This document shows positions 7,937 through 17,100 of a DNA stretch of 64,000 nt, one piece after another. The stretch is taken from NCBI RefSeq assembly GCF_006476605.1, contig NZ_ML636812.1:1-64000 (forward strand), written 5' to 3'. Position numbers and translations under genes: made by a program. How positions within the stretch are numbered: the stretch's first letter is position 1; the number at the start of each line of letters is the position of its first letter. The notes under the pieces are model-generated. The model did no database searches. It was given only the letters and a program-made list of their open reading frames with translations, and had not been told where the DNA came from. The DNA is from Brucella gallinifaecis (GTDB lineage: Bacteria; Pseudomonadota; Alphaproteobacteria; Rhizobiales; Rhizobiaceae).

Positions 7937-8704
7937 CTACGTAGAGCATACAATCAGCTCCACTCCTGCATCTTCAATCATTTTTGCATTTGCATCAGAA
8001 ATTCCATCGTCAGTAATAAGGGTGCTTATGCGATTAAAGGTCAAGGCACGAAGCCGCGGTCTTGCAAAGAACTTGGAGCTATCAGCAAGAACAACAACTT
8101 CACTTGCGCGTCCAACTACCATATCGATAACTCGGACAAGAAGCGGATTATTCTCCAGCAAACCTTCATCGTCTATTCCAAGTGTACCTAGAAAATAGCG
8201 CGATACATAAAACTCTTCGGCCCAGAGTTGTGGAGAATAAAAAATTGCAGGCTCACGATGTAAGTCACCACCCAATACATGTAGATTACATGTCGAACTG
8301 TTCCATATCGTATCTGCAACGGCTACCGAGTTTGTAATGACCTTAAGATTTTTAAGTGCAAGCTTCCGCGAGAAAAGAGAACAGGTCGTACCACCATGTA
8401 TAAAAATTGTATCACCGTCGTTGCAATACTCCGCAGCGGCGGTTGCAATTGCTTCTTTCTGGGAAACATTGATGACCTGATTTTCAATATAGGGCTTTGA
8501 GCGTGAAGATGCTGAGCTGAGATTATCAGCGGTTGTAATTCCACCATGAACTTTGCGTATCAAACCCTGCTCGTTGAGCTTTGCAATATCACGGCGAACT
8601 GTGGCTGGTGAAACATCCAGCAAATCCACAATATCATTGACGCTTGCAAACTGCGATGTCGCAAGAATTCGAAGAATAGCTTCCTGACGCTCAAGTTCGT
8701 TCAC
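7937..8704 (-). CDS. DeoR/GlpR-family transcriptional regulator
   Basis: The 255-residue protein carries the DeoR N-terminal helix-turn-helix (VNDIVDLLDVSPATVRRDIAKL, about residues 22-43, then IRKVHGGI) and a DeoRC sugar-phosphate-binding domain (IFIHGGTTCSLFSRKL, KVITNSVAVA, DSSKF). The start is GTG at 8704, supported by AGGA eight bases upstream. It follows the kinase gene in the same direction with a small gap and probably represses the kinase-epimerase operon and the divergent transporter, using a pentose phosphate as inducer. The palindrome at 12031-12056 is a candidate operator. Confidence 0.88.
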   Translation of the reverse strand: MNELERQEAILRILATSQFASVNDIVDLLDVSPATVRRDIAKLNEQGLIRKVHGGITTADNLSSASSRSKPYIENQVINVSQKEAIATAAAEYCNDGDTIFIHGGTTCSLFSRKLALKNLKVITNSVAVADTIWNSSTCNLHVLGGDLHREPAIFYSPQLWAEEFYVSRYFLGTLGIDDEGLLENNPLLVRVIDMVVGRASEVVVLADSSKFFARPRLRALTFNRISTLITDDGISDANAKMIEDAGVELIVCST

Positions 8705-8784
8705 ACTGAATTTCCTATCAATTTTTTCGACACTATCAGCATTTTATAACGATGAGAAACCCATTGTGACTAGTGCAATACTGC

Positions 8785-10353
8785 TCAGGCTTTACGGCGC
8801 ATTTTTTTCAATGCTGGAAGAACGCTTGCTAGATCCACCGGCCTTCCTTCGCCAAAGCCAAAATAGAGATCCCGGTAAATTTGAAACAATCTCTCATAGA
8901 TTACCATTGCCTCAGGCCGGGGTTGTATAACGCGCATAGGCAAGCATAGAGCATCCTGAGCCTCTTCCAAAGTCGCAAATGCTCCAGACGCTAAACAGGC
9001 AAAGATACCCGATCCCAGACCTGTTGAAGCATCATCCGGGACCAGAACCGGGCAACCAAGTACATCAGCATAGATCTGGTTCAGAACTTCATTCTTTTGC
9101 GGAATGCCTCCGCCATTAATGACACGTTTGATAGGGATACCACCACTGCGTATACGTTCGAAAATGATGCGCGTGTGGAAAGCTGTTCCTTCAATTGCGG
9201 CATGTAATTCATCGGCCGCAGTATGATTGATGTCCCATCCCAGTGTTACGCCGCCGAGATCCGATCGAACGAGCACAGTGCGGTCACCATTGTCCCATGT
9301 CAGCCTGATCAAGCCAGTTTCACCCGGTGCATAATTTTCAAGACCGGCCGAGAGCGTAGCTACGTCACTTTCAGCACGACGAGCAATTGCTTCGAACAGA
9401 TCTCCTGTAGCTGAAAGTCCAGCTTCGATTCCCATATGATTGGGGTGAACACTACCCGGAACAAGGCCGCACAGGCCAGGAACGACCCCACAATCTTCCG
9501 GACCAAGCGCTATAATGCACGTCGACGTGCCGACCACATTGACAACGTCGCCCATCTTGCATCCAACACCTATCGCATCCCAGTGAGCATCTAAAGCTCC
9601 AACGGGGACAGGAATACCAGCACGCAAACCCAGCCGTTCTGCCCAATATGGCGATAAATAGCCCGCTATGCAGTCAGATGTTTTATATTCCCCGGCGAGC
9701 TTGTCATTAATGCCATTAAAGAGTGGATCTATGCGCGTAAGAAAGTCTTGTGGTGGCAGCCCGCCCCAAGCCTCTCCCCACATCCATTTATGCCCCATCG
9801 CACAAATACTGCGTGTGACCTTGCTAATGTCTGATACACCGCAAAGGGTTGCTGTTAACATATCACAATGTTCAAGAGCACTGGCAAAGCGATCACGTTT
9901 GTCCGGGTTATGACGCAAAAAATGGAGTACTTTCGCATAACCCCACTCATGCGAGTAAACACCGCCGCACCATTCGATAGCCTCGATGCCATCGCGATGT
10001 GCGGCGGCTGTGATTTCTGCTGCTTCTTTGTGAGCACGATGGTCACACCAGAGATAATAATCATCAAGAGGGGTCAGTGTCTTATCGACCATGACGACGC
10101 TGGAACCAGTCGTTTCACAAGCTAATGCTTCGACACTTTCACCATCGATATCAGCACGGGAGATTGCTTCACGAACAGCGTTTACGAGCGCATTCATATG
10201 GTCGTCGTGTGATTGCGTTGCAAAATCTGGATCTGTGGTCGATCGCTTTAGTGGGTAACTGCTCGATGCATTCGACAAGATACCCTTTACGGAATCCATA
10301 ATTGTTGCGCGCACGCTCAACGTGCCGAAATCGACACCGACAACAACACTCAT
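8785..10353 (-). CDS. FGGY-family pentulose kinase, ribulokinase (AraB)-like
   Basis: The 522-residue protein is an FGGY carbohydrate kinase. The phosphate-1 motif GVDFGTLSVRA is at the N terminus, the conserved GALDAHWDAIGVGC holds the catalytic Asp mid-protein, and VINGGGIPQKNEVLNQIYADVLG is the FGGY signature region near residue 425. It most resembles ribulokinases that phosphorylate ribulose or xylulose at C5. The ATG at 10353 is preceded by GGGAGGA; a TTG five codons upstream lies inside that ribosome site and is rejected. It ends a three-gene operon with the AraD- and UlaE-like epimerases. No pentose isomerase gene is present, so the entering substrate may be a ketose or a polyol. Confidence 0.85.
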   Translation of the reverse strand: MSVVVGVDFGTLSVRATIMDSVKGILSNASSSYPLKRSTTDPDFATQSHDDHMNALVNAVREAISRADIDGESVEALACETTGSSVVMVDKTLTPLDDYYLWCDHRAHKEAAEITAAAHRDGIEAIEWCGGVYSHEWGYAKVLHFLRHNPDKRDRFASALEHCDMLTATLCGVSDISKVTRSICAMGHKWMWGEAWGGLPPQDFLTRIDPLFNGINDKLAGEYKTSDCIAGYLSPYWAERLGLRAGIPVPVGALDAHWDAIGVGCKMGDVVNVVGTSTCIIALGPEDCGVVPGLCGLVPGSVHPNHMGIEAGLSATGDLFEAIARRAESDVATLSAGLENYAPGETGLIRLTWDNGDRTVLVRSDLGGVTLGWDINHTAADELHAAIEGTAFHTRIIFERIRSGGIPIKRVINGGGIPQKNEVLNQIYADVLGCPVLVPDDASTGLGSGIFACLASGAFATLEEAQDALCLPMRVIQPRPEAMVIYERLFQIYRDLYFGFGEGRPVDLASVLPALKKMRRKA

Positions 10354-10383
10354 AAAATGTCCTCCCAACGTCGTTCAGAAGCC

Positions 10384-11073
10384 TTATTGTCCGTAGCTGG
10401 CGTTGTCACCATGCTTGCGCAAATAATGCCGGTCCAGCAGACTTTGTGAAATCGGCTGAGCATCGGGATTAAGCGAAATTGTATGCCATGCCAGACGGGC
10501 AACTTCTTCCAGAATTAGTGCATTGTGCACAGCATCCGCAGGTTCGTTTCCCCAGACAAACGGTCCGTGCCCGGCAACAAGGGCCGCTGGTATAGACATC
10601 GGATCATAGTTCCCCAGTGCTTCCACAACCACATGCCCAGTCGCTTCCACATAGCGGTCACGAATTTCTTCATCAGTGAGGAGGCGTGTTACGGGAATCG
10701 TGCCGTGAAAATAGTCCGCGTGCGTTGTTCCGAAAGCCGGGATAGAGCGCTGGCTCTGTGCAAAAATTGTCGCATATGTTGAATGCGTATGTACAACTGC
10801 ACCAATGGCAGGAACTGTTTTATAAAGAACAAGATGTGTAAGGAGGTCAGACGAAGGCTTTAGTTTGCCTTCAATGACGTTACCATCAAGATCTGTCACA
10901 ACCAGATCAGCAAGCGACAGCTTGTCATATTCAACACCACTTGGCTTTATAACGATGCGACCACTTTCCCGGTCAATACCGCTGACATTGCCAAAAGTTG
11001 AAAGAACCAGTCCTTCCCGAACCGTTGCGAGGTTCGCCTCAAGGACCGCCTTTTTAAGTTCGTTCAAATCCAT
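10384..11073 (-). CDS. araD: L-ribulose-5-phosphate 4-epimerase (AraD/UlaF family)
   Basis: The 229-residue protein is a class II aldolase-fold zinc enzyme. The metal ligands appear in VVHTHSTYATIFAQ and in VAGHGPFVWG (third His), with the catalytic-site stretch AFGTTHADYFHG between them. It interconverts L-ribulose 5-phosphate and D-xylulose 5-phosphate, feeding the pentose-phosphate pathway. Length matches E. coli AraD (231). It lies between the UlaE-like 3-epimerase and the AraB-like kinase, all on the minus strand with small gaps, indicating one operon. Confidence 0.9.
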   Translation of the reverse strand: MDLNELKKAVLEANLATVREGLVLSTFGNVSGIDRESGRIVIKPSGVEYDKLSLADLVVTDLDGNVIEGKLKPSSDLLTHLVLYKTVPAIGAVVHTHSTYATIFAQSQRSIPAFGTTHADYFHGTIPVTRLLTDEEIRDRYVEATGHVVVEALGNYDPMSIPAALVAGHGPFVWGNEPADAVHNALILEEVARLAWHTISLNPDAQPISQSLLDRHYLRKHGDNASYGQ

Positions 11074-11128
11074 AACCCTACCGCTGACACTATGAGGATG
11101 GCACAGCCAGAACCATGATCAAATTCAT

Positions 11129-11935
11129 TCACGCAACAATTCGAGCGAGATAGTCCTGATTGAGTTTGACAGCCGTAGCGGGGTCTCGACCTGCGTCATC
11201 CGATTCTTCTTCCCCAATGAGCCAGCCATCGAAACCGAGTTCATTATGAAGATGCGCGATAACTCCTGGAATATCGCAGTCCCCCGCCCCCATCATACGC
11301 CATACACCATCAGAAGATGCATCTTTGAGGTGAACATAAGCAATCCGTTCGTGGAAAAGCGATAACGTTTCTGGGATATCTTGCGCACCCCGAATAATAT
11401 GGCCTGTATCTGGCACCCATTTTACGAGTGTTGGGTCCGTCGCAGCCATAATTGCTTCATATTGCGGGCGCGTCACAACAACAGAACCTTGATGACTGCT
11501 GGGGTGGAACGCCACAGGAATACCGCGCGCCTTACCAAGCTCTCCAGCTCGATTGAAAATACGCCCCGCAGTTTCAATGGCTTTTGCATCTCCTATACCC
11601 TGATGATCGGTCGGGCATCCAAGAGACAGAATTGCACCTGGAAAAGACGCGATGAAGTCCATTGCAGAAGAGATTGCGGTAAGCTCTTCATCCGCTTTTT
11701 CTTCAACAGTAAATCCACTCTGCGTCGAGAATGCATAAGCCACGAAAGCCAAGCCTGTCTCGGAAAGAAGATTTTTAAAATCCTCGGCATTTCGATCATA
11801 ACCACCTATCATGTTATTGGTGATTTCAATCCCGGCATAACCTGCAGCACCAATCGCCCTGACGACATCGTCCGTGCTACCCGCCCAACCATCACCCAGC
11901 ATCTCCCAGGTGAATGTTTGACAACCTATCTTCAT
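11129..11935 (-). CDS. Sugar-phosphate isomerase/epimerase, xylose-isomerase-like TIM barrel
   Basis: The 268-residue protein belongs to the AP-endonuclease-2/xylose-isomerase-like barrels. Metal-site motifs include EITNNM near residue 37, AFHPSSHQG, VPDTGHI, VHLKDAS and WLIGEEE at the end. Such enzymes in pentose loci include L-xylulose-5-phosphate 3-epimerase (UlaE type), which fits the AraD-like gene that follows, but inositol- or hexose-type epimerases are possible. The ATG at 11935 has a GGAGGAGG ribosome site directly upstream; an in-frame ATG at 11971 is less likely. It is the first gene of the minus-strand operon and faces the transporter operon across the palindrome at 12031-12056. 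Confidence 0.8.
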   Translation of the reverse strand: MKIGCQTFTWEMLGDGWAGSTDDVVRAIGAAGYAGIEITNNMIGGYDRNAEDFKNLLSETGLAFVAYAFSTQSGFTVEEKADEELTAISSAMDFIASFPGAILSLGCPTDHQGIGDAKAIETAGRIFNRAGELGKARGIPVAFHPSSHQGSVVVTRPQYEAIMAATDPTLVKWVPDTGHIIRGAQDIPETLSLFHERIAYVHLKDASSDGVWRMMGAGDCDIPGVIAHLHNELGFDGWLIGEEESDDAGRDPATAVKLNQDYLARIVA

Positions 11936-12030
11936 ATTAAAACCTCCTCCAAGGCGGGCTAATATCATCACAGTGTGATCATTTTTGATCTTATTTGATG
12001 TTTTTCATGCTTTTATAAGCTTATGTCAAT

Positions 12031-12056
12031 GAAATTTTATCAATTGACAAAATTTC
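12031..12056. promoter_or_regulatory. 26-bp near-perfect palindrome, candidate operator of the pentose locus
   Basis: Twelve of thirteen positions pair about the centre CAATTG (12041-12046); the arms read GAAATTTT and AAAATTTC. Flanking it, TCAATGA and TCATTGA add a further inverted pair. The site lies between the divergent epimerase and transporter genes and overlaps a TTGACA (12044-12049), which with TATGAC at 12066-12071 could be the transporter promoter at 16-bp spacing. A repressor such as the local DeoR or SorC protein bound here could shut both operons. Confidence 0.55.
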
Positions 12057-12163
12057 TCTCATTGATATGACGTTATTTGATCGCAATTAGTTAAAATACT
12101 TCTGCGGTCGGGAGAAACCGGTTTATTAGGAGATGGACCGGGATCGTTTTTTGGGAGGAAGAT

Positions 12164-13183
12164 ATGAATAGATTGAAAAAAATAGCTCTCGCCAGTGCAG
12201 CTGCCTGCGCCCTGATGGCAACACCTGCTGCTGCCAAAGATATAGTTGGCTTGATCACAAAAACCAATATCAATCCATTTTTCGTCAAGATGAAGGAAGG
12301 CGCAGAAGCAAAGGCTGCCGAATTAGGCGTCGAGCTTCGTTCCTTTGCTGGTCGCATTGATGGCGATAATGAAAGTCAGGTTGAGGCTATCGAAAATCTC
12401 ATCTCTGCAGGCGCCAAAGGCATTCTTATTACTCCAAACGATTCAAAAGGAATTATATCGGCAGTCAAAAAAGCCCGTGATGCTGGCCTTATCGTTATCG
12501 CGCTCGATACTCCGCTTGATCCTATCGATGCTGCCGATGCGACTTTTGCAACTGATAACTTTAAAGCCGGCCAACTGATTGGTGAGTGGGCAAACAAAAC
12601 ACTCGGCGATGAAGCTGCAAATGCGCGTATTGCCTTCCTCGATGTCAGCAAGCTTGGTTTTACCGTCGATCTCCTGCGCGATCAGGGCTTCATGCAAGGC
12701 TTCGGTATTGATATTAAAGATCCGAACATCATTGGCGATGAAGACGATAAACGTATCGTTGGCCATGAAGCGACTGATGGCAATGAAGAGGGTGGACGCA
12801 CAGGCATGGAAAACCTGCTTCAGCGCGATCCGACCTTGAATGTTGTTTACACCATCGCAGAACCAGTTGCTGCTGGTGCATATGAAGCAATCAAGGCTGT
12901 TGGCGCGGAAAAAGGCATCACGATCACTTCTATCGATGGTGGTTGTCCAGGTGTAGAAAATGTTCGTGCAGGTGTTATCGGCGCAACGTCAATGCAGTTT
13001 CCATTGCGTATGGCTGAACTCGGCGTTCAGGCTATCGTTGATTACGGCAAAACCGGAAAACTCCCGGAAAACACACCTGGCTTAAACTTTCTTGATACCG
13101 GAACACAGCTTGTCACAGATAAGCCTGTCGAAGGCCTGGATTCCATCACATCGGAAGAAGCACTCAAGCTCTGCTGGGGTTAA
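12164..13183 (+). CDS. Sugar ABC transporter periplasmic binding protein, FrcB-like
   Basis: The 339-residue protein has a Sec signal peptide ending near ATPAAA and a periplasmic-binding-protein type I (RbsB-like) fold. It closely resembles rhizobial Frc[60 protein letters not shown] and the C-terminal CWG are near-identical in pattern to that fructose/ribose/mannose-binding protein. The context of pentulose kinase and epimerases suggests a pentose or pentitol ligand here. GGGAGGAAGAT precedes the ATG. It is the first gene of the transporter operon and follows the palindromic operator region. Confidence 0.9.
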   Translation: MNRLKKIALASAAACALMATPAAAKDIVGLITKTNINPFFVKMKEGAEAKAAELGVELRSFAGRIDGDNESQVEAIENLISAGAKGILITPNDSKGIISAVKKARDAGLIVIALDTPLDPIDAADATFATDNFKAGQLIGEWANKTLGDEAANARIAFLDVSKLGFTVDLLRDQGFMQGFGIDIKDPNIIGDEDDKRIVGHEATDGNEEGGRTGMENLLQRDPTLNVVYTIAEPVAAGAYEAIKAVGAEKGITITSIDGGCPGVENVRAGVIGATSMQFPLRMAELGVQAIVDYGKTGKLPENTPGLNFLDTGTQLVTDKPVEGLDSITSEEALKLCWG

Positions 13184-13354
13184 TTATCTGATCTGTGGAA
13201 GAAGTAAGCACATCTTTCACAGATCACTGCTTTAAGTGAGTGCGTGATGGAAATTAATCATGCCTCTCATATTCCCCGATATACACCTTCGCAACACGTT
13301 GTGGCGAAGTGTGCTATCCCGGTCTCGCAAGACGTCGGTAGGAGGCGATGCAAG

Positions 13355-14401
13355 ATGAGTCAAACAGAAACCACTCAACCCCAAGACGGCATAGCGTCAT
13401 TTGAAGAGCCCGCTCCCAGCGTACTGCGTCGTGTGCAGCACTTTCTTCACAAAAATCCAACTGCCGTTCCCGCAATTGTTCTTCTGCTCGCAATCGTTCT
13501 ATTTTCCATGATTGTGGGAAGCCGATTCTACCATCCGATGAACCTGTCGCTCATCATGCAGCAGGTTACGATCATCGGCATTCTGGCGATTGCTCAAACA
13601 CTGATCATTCTGACTGCAGGCGTCGACCTTTCGGTTGGTGCTATCATGGTGCTCGCATCCGTTATAATGGGCAAGCTTGCTGTTATCGTCGGTTTGCCGC
13701 CTGCTGTTGCTTTCGCGATAGGCATCGCTACCGGTGCCGTCTGTGGATTCATAAATGGCTTCCTTGTTACATATGTGCGTCTACCGCCTTTTATTGTGAC
13801 GCTGGGCACATGGAACATGTTCTTCGCGCTGAACCTCTGGTATTCATCAAGTGCGACCATTCGTTCGCAAGATGTGGCCGCGGCAGCACCTTTCCTTCAA
13901 TGGCTAAGCACAAGTTTCACGATTGGTGGCGCACGCTTTACCTATGGTGTTATTTTCCTCATCATTCTTGCCGTCGTCTTTTGGCATATTCTCAATAGGA
14001 CCGCTTGGGGCCGTCATGTCTATGCAGTTGGTGATGACGTGGAAGCAGCCCGGCTTGCAGGTATCCGTACAAACAAGGTTCTCTTGCAGGTCTATGTTGT
14101 TGCAGGCATCATTTGCGCACTCGGTGCATGGGCGCTGATAGGCCGCATCGGCTCTGTCAGCCCGCAGGCTGGACAGCTCGCTAATCTTGACTCCATCACT
14201 GCGGTTGTCATCGGAGGCACTAGCCTGTTTGGTGGTCGTGGATCCATTCTTGGCACCTTGTTCGGCGCCCTGATCGTTGCCGCTTCCCGCAATGGCCTTT
14301 CGCTCGCTGGTGTAGACGTGTTGTGGCAAGACTTTACTGTCGGTTTCCTTATCATCGTTGCTGTCGCACTTGACCAGTGGATTCGGAGGGTTTCTGCATG
14401 A
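13355..14401 (+). CDS. Sugar ABC transporter permease, FrcC/RbsC-like
   Basis: The 348-residue protein is an inner-membrane BPD_transp_2 permease with about ten hydrophobic segments. Characteristic motifs are ILTAGVDLSVGAIMVLASV, GFINGFLVTYVRLPPFIVTLGT and AVVIGGTSLFGGRGSILGT, as in FrcC and RbsC. The ATG at 13355 has GGAGG about ten bases upstream and begins MSQTETTQ, giving the usual cytoplasmic N-terminal tail; the frame is open 37 codons further upstream but without support. The stop overlaps the start of the ATPase gene by four bases (ATGA), so the two are translationally coupled. Confidence 0.88.
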   Translation: MSQTETTQPQDGIASFEEPAPSVLRRVQHFLHKNPTAVPAIVLLLAIVLFSMIVGSRFYHPMNLSLIMQQVTIIGILAIAQTLIILTAGVDLSVGAIMVLASVIMGKLAVIVGLPPAVAFAIGIATGAVCGFINGFLVTYVRLPPFIVTLGTWNMFFALNLWYSSSATIRSQDVAAAAPFLQWLSTSFTIGGARFTYGVIFLIILAVVFWHILNRTAWGRHVYAVGDDVEAARLAGIRTNKVLLQVYVVAGIICALGAWALIGRIGSVSPQAGQLANLDSITAVVIGGTSLFGGRGSILGTLFGALIVAASRNGLSLAGVDVLWQDFTVGFLIIVAVALDQWIRRVSA

Positions 14402-15180
14402 ATAATGTTCAACCAGTTCTTCAAGCTCGTGGTCTGGTCAAAAAATATGGCAACGTCACCGCTATCGACGCAGCTGAATTTGATCTCATGCCTGGTGAAA
14501 TTCTTGCTGTTATTGGCGATAATGGAGCCGGAAAATCCTCGCTGATCAAGGCACTTTCGGGTGCTATTACACCCGATCAAGGTGACATCCTGCTCGATGG
14601 GAAAAAAGTTTCATTCCGTTCCCCTATGGAAGCACGCGAAGCCGGGATAGAAACCGTCTACCAGAATCTGGCACTTTCACCAGCCTTGTCAATCGCCAAC
14701 AACATGTTTCTAGGCCGTGAAATTCGCAAACGCGGTTTATCTGGCATGCTATTACGCACACTCGATACAACCCAGATGGAAGATATTGCTCGTCAGAAGC
14801 TCAGCGAGCTTGGCTTGATGACGATCCAGAAAATTGACCAGACGGTTGAAACACTTTCTGGCGGGCAACGGCAAGGCATTGCTGTGGCACGTGCCGCTGC
14901 TTTTGGCTCAAAAGTCGTGATCATGGACGAACCAACTGCGGCGTTGGGTGTCAAGGAATCGCAAAAAGTTCTTGATCTCATCTTACGCGTCCGTGAGCGT
15001 GGCATGCCAATCGTGCTTATCAGTCATAATATGCCCCATGTCTTCGAAGTCGCTGACCGTATCCATATTCATCGACTAGGCAAACGCGCCTGTGTCGTGA
15101 AATCGACAGATATATCCATGTCAGATGCTGTAGCGATTATGACAGGCGCACAGCAACCACCATTGCCCGCCGCAGCCTGA
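14398..15180 (+). CDS. Sugar ABC transporter ATP-binding protein, FrcA-like (single domain)
   Basis: The 260-residue protein has a single ABC ATPase domain, unlike the double-domain RbsA but like FrcA. Walker A is GDNGAGKSS (about residues 38-46), the signature is LSGGQRQGIAVARAAAFGS, Walker B is VVIMDEPTAALG, and LISHNMPHVFEVADRI holds the switch His. It energises the permease encoded just upstream, with a four-base gene overlap. Eleven bases later the SGNH hydrolase gene begins, so the operon continues. Confidence 0.9.
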   Translation: MNNVQPVLQARGLVKKYGNVTAIDAAEFDLMPGEILAVIGDNGAGKSSLIKALSGAITPDQGDILLDGKKVSFRSPMEAREAGIETVYQNLALSPALSIANNMFLGREIRKRGLSGMLLRTLDTTQMEDIARQKLSELGLMTIQKIDQTVETLSGGQRQGIAVARAAAFGSKVVIMDEPTAALGVKESQKVLDLILRVRERGMPIVLISHNMPHVFEVADRIHIHRLGKRACVVKSTDISMSDAVAIMTGAQQPPLPAAA

Positions 15181-15191
15181 AGAAAATAAAA

Positions 15192-15848
15192 ATGACAGAA
15201 GCTATCAATATTCTTTGCTTTGGAGATTCCAACACCTACGGAACGGTGCCTATGCTTCATGCAGCGCATGCCGAACGTTTCGGATCCGACATTCGCTGGA
15301 CCGGTGTTATGCGAAATAAGCTCGGCAGTGGGTATCACATCATCGAAGAAGGGCTTCCAGGGCGTACCACAGTTCATGATGATGCGATTGAAGGTGCTTC
15401 AAGGAACGGAAAAACTTATCTCTTACCTTGCTTGCACAGCCACAATCCAATTGACCTTATCGTGCTGACCCTAGGCACAAATGACCTCAAAACACGCTTC
15501 AACCTGACACCGGAAGACATTCGGCGTGGCCTTGAGGCCTTGCTTGATATCATTCACAAAAACCCATCTGGAAGAAATGGTGCTATCCCAAAACTACTCA
15601 TTGTCGCACCAACGCCTATTGAAGAAATCGGCTTTCTTGGAGAAATCTTTCTTGGAGGCGCGGCCAAGTCGCGCAAGATTGCCTCTAAATATCACGAAGT
15701 TGCGCGGGCTTCCGGCGCCTCATTCCTTGATGCAGGGAGCCTTATTCGTGTGAGCAACGTCGATGGTGTACACTTTGATGCAAAGCAGCATGAAGTTCTC
15801 GGCAAAGCTATCTCTGAGAAAATACTTCATATCGTCAGTACAAAATAG
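15192..15848 (+). CDS. SGNH/GDSL hydrolase (esterase), cytoplasmic
   Basis: The 218-residue protein has the SGNH blocks: ILCFGDSNTYG (catalytic Ser, block I, residues 7-17), GLPGRTT (Gly block), LTLGTNDLK (Asn, block III) and DGVHFD (catalytic Asp and His, block V). It has no signal peptide and resembles small aryl- or acyl-esterases of the arylesterase/acetylxylan-esterase type. Its place inside a sugar uptake operon suggests deacylation of an imported acylated sugar, but this is inference from position. The start lies 11 bp after the ATPase stop with only a purine-rich ribosome site. Confidence 0.8.
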   Translation: MTEAINILCFGDSNTYGTVPMLHAAHAERFGSDIRWTGVMRNKLGSGYHIIEEGLPGRTTVHDDAIEGASRNGKTYLLPCLHSHNPIDLIVLTLGTNDLKTRFNLTPEDIRRGLEALLDIIHKNPSGRNGAIPKLLIVAPTPIEEIGFLGEIFLGGAAKSRKIASKYHEVARASGASFLDAGSLIRVSNVDGVHFDAKQHEVLGKAISEKILHIVSTK

Positions 15849-15870
15849 TCCTCAAACTTCAGAGCTTAAA

Positions 15871-17004
15871 ATGAGTAAAATGAGAATTGGCGTCATCGGT
15901 TGCGGTAACATTTCAATGACTTACATGCGCAATGCAGCGCTGTTCAACAATATCGAACTGACAGCCTGCGCAGATATTATTCCTGAAACCGCAGCCAAAC
16001 GGGCTGCCGAATATGGCATATCCGCTATGACTGCAGAGCAACTGCTAGCCAGCCCAACTGTGGATATCGTTCTCAATTTAACCGTTCCTACTGAACATTA
16101 TCCGGTAACGAAAGCAGCCCTTGAAGCTGGCAAACACGTATTTACCGAGAAACCTTTGGCTGTCTCAACCGAGCTTGGCAGCAAGCTGGTAGCACTGGCT
16201 GCGGAAAAAGGTTTGGCATTAGCATCTGCGCCAGATACATTTTTAGGAGCTGCAGGCCGTAAGGCGCACAATCTCATCAATGACGGTTGCTTAGGTCCAA
16301 TTATCGGTGGAACTGCTTATATGATGGGCCACGGTATGGAACATTGGCACCCCGCTCCATCGTTTTATTATCAAGAGGGTGCAGGACCGATCCTTGATAT
16401 GGGTCCGTATTATATCGCAATGCTTCTCAGCCTTCTCGGTCCGGCCAACCAGGTTTTTGCGATGACTTCTATCGGCAACAAAAATCGCACCATTACAGCA
16501 AATGGCCCAAACAAAGGCACAAGCTTCGGTGTTACTACAGAAACCACAGCGATGGCAGTTATACGCTTCGCTTCAGGTGCAATTGTCAATCTCGGTATTA
16601 GTTGGGATGTTTGGGCTCAAGGTCACCCATATATTGAACTTTATGGTCGCGATGGTTCGCTACGTCTGCCTGACCCTGATACTTATGGTGGTGATCTGCT
16701 TTATAGTGATCACGGTGGTGATTGGCAGACATTCAAATCTGAAGATAGTCTATTGGGCGTGATCAACTGGCCATACGATGCACCACGCATTGCGAATTAT
16801 CGCACAACTGCTGTCGCCGAAATGGCTGATGCTATTGTCAACAAACGTAAGCCCCGTGCCACAGGCAGCAACGCACTTCACGTACTGGAAATTCTCGAAG
16901 CTATTCTAAAATCAGGGCGCACCAACGCTCCAGTGGAAATTAAATCGAGCTATGAACTCATGACGGCGATGCCTGATAAAGATATAATACGTCTGCTTGC
17001 TTAA
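15871..17004 (+). CDS. Gfo/Idh/MocA-family NAD(P)-dependent dehydrogenase
   Basis: The 377-residue protein begins with a Rossmann fold (MRIGVIGCGNISMTYMRNA) and has the family motif EKPLAVS near residue 100, with the catalytic Lys in EKP. The C-terminal alpha/beta domain contains GPILDMGPYYIAMLLSLLGP. Such enzymes oxidise or reduce sugars, polyols or their derivatives. As the last gene of the transporter operon it could perform the first oxidation of a polyol before the kinase, explaining the lack of an isomerase. The ATG at 15871 starts the Rossmann core directly; upstream codons in frame overlap the SGNH gene and are rejected. IS debris begins about 100 bp downstream. Confidence 0.87.
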   Translation: MSKMRIGVIGCGNISMTYMRNAALFNNIELTACADIIPETAAKRAAEYGISAMTAEQLLASPTVDIVLNLTVPTEHYPVTKAALEAGKHVFTEKPLAVSTELGSKLVALAAEKGLALASAPDTFLGAAGRKAHNLINDGCLGPIIGGTAYMMGHGMEHWHPAPSFYYQEGAGPILDMGPYYIAMLLSLLGPANQVFAMTSIGNKNRTITANGPNKGTSFGVTTETTAMAVIRFASGAIVNLGISWDVWAQGHPYIELYGRDGSLRLPDPDTYGGDLLYSDHGGDWQTFKSEDSLLGVINWPYDAPRIANYRTTAVAEMADAIVNKRKPRATGSNALHVLEILEAILKSGRTNAPVEIKSSYELMTAMPDKDIIRLLA

Positions 17005-17100
17005 AAAATTAGGCAGGCTTGAAAAAACTCTAGAGCCTGCCATTTTGATTTAGTCGCAATTAGAATCAGGATTCATTCCGTTTCGAGCTAGAAGAAACGG

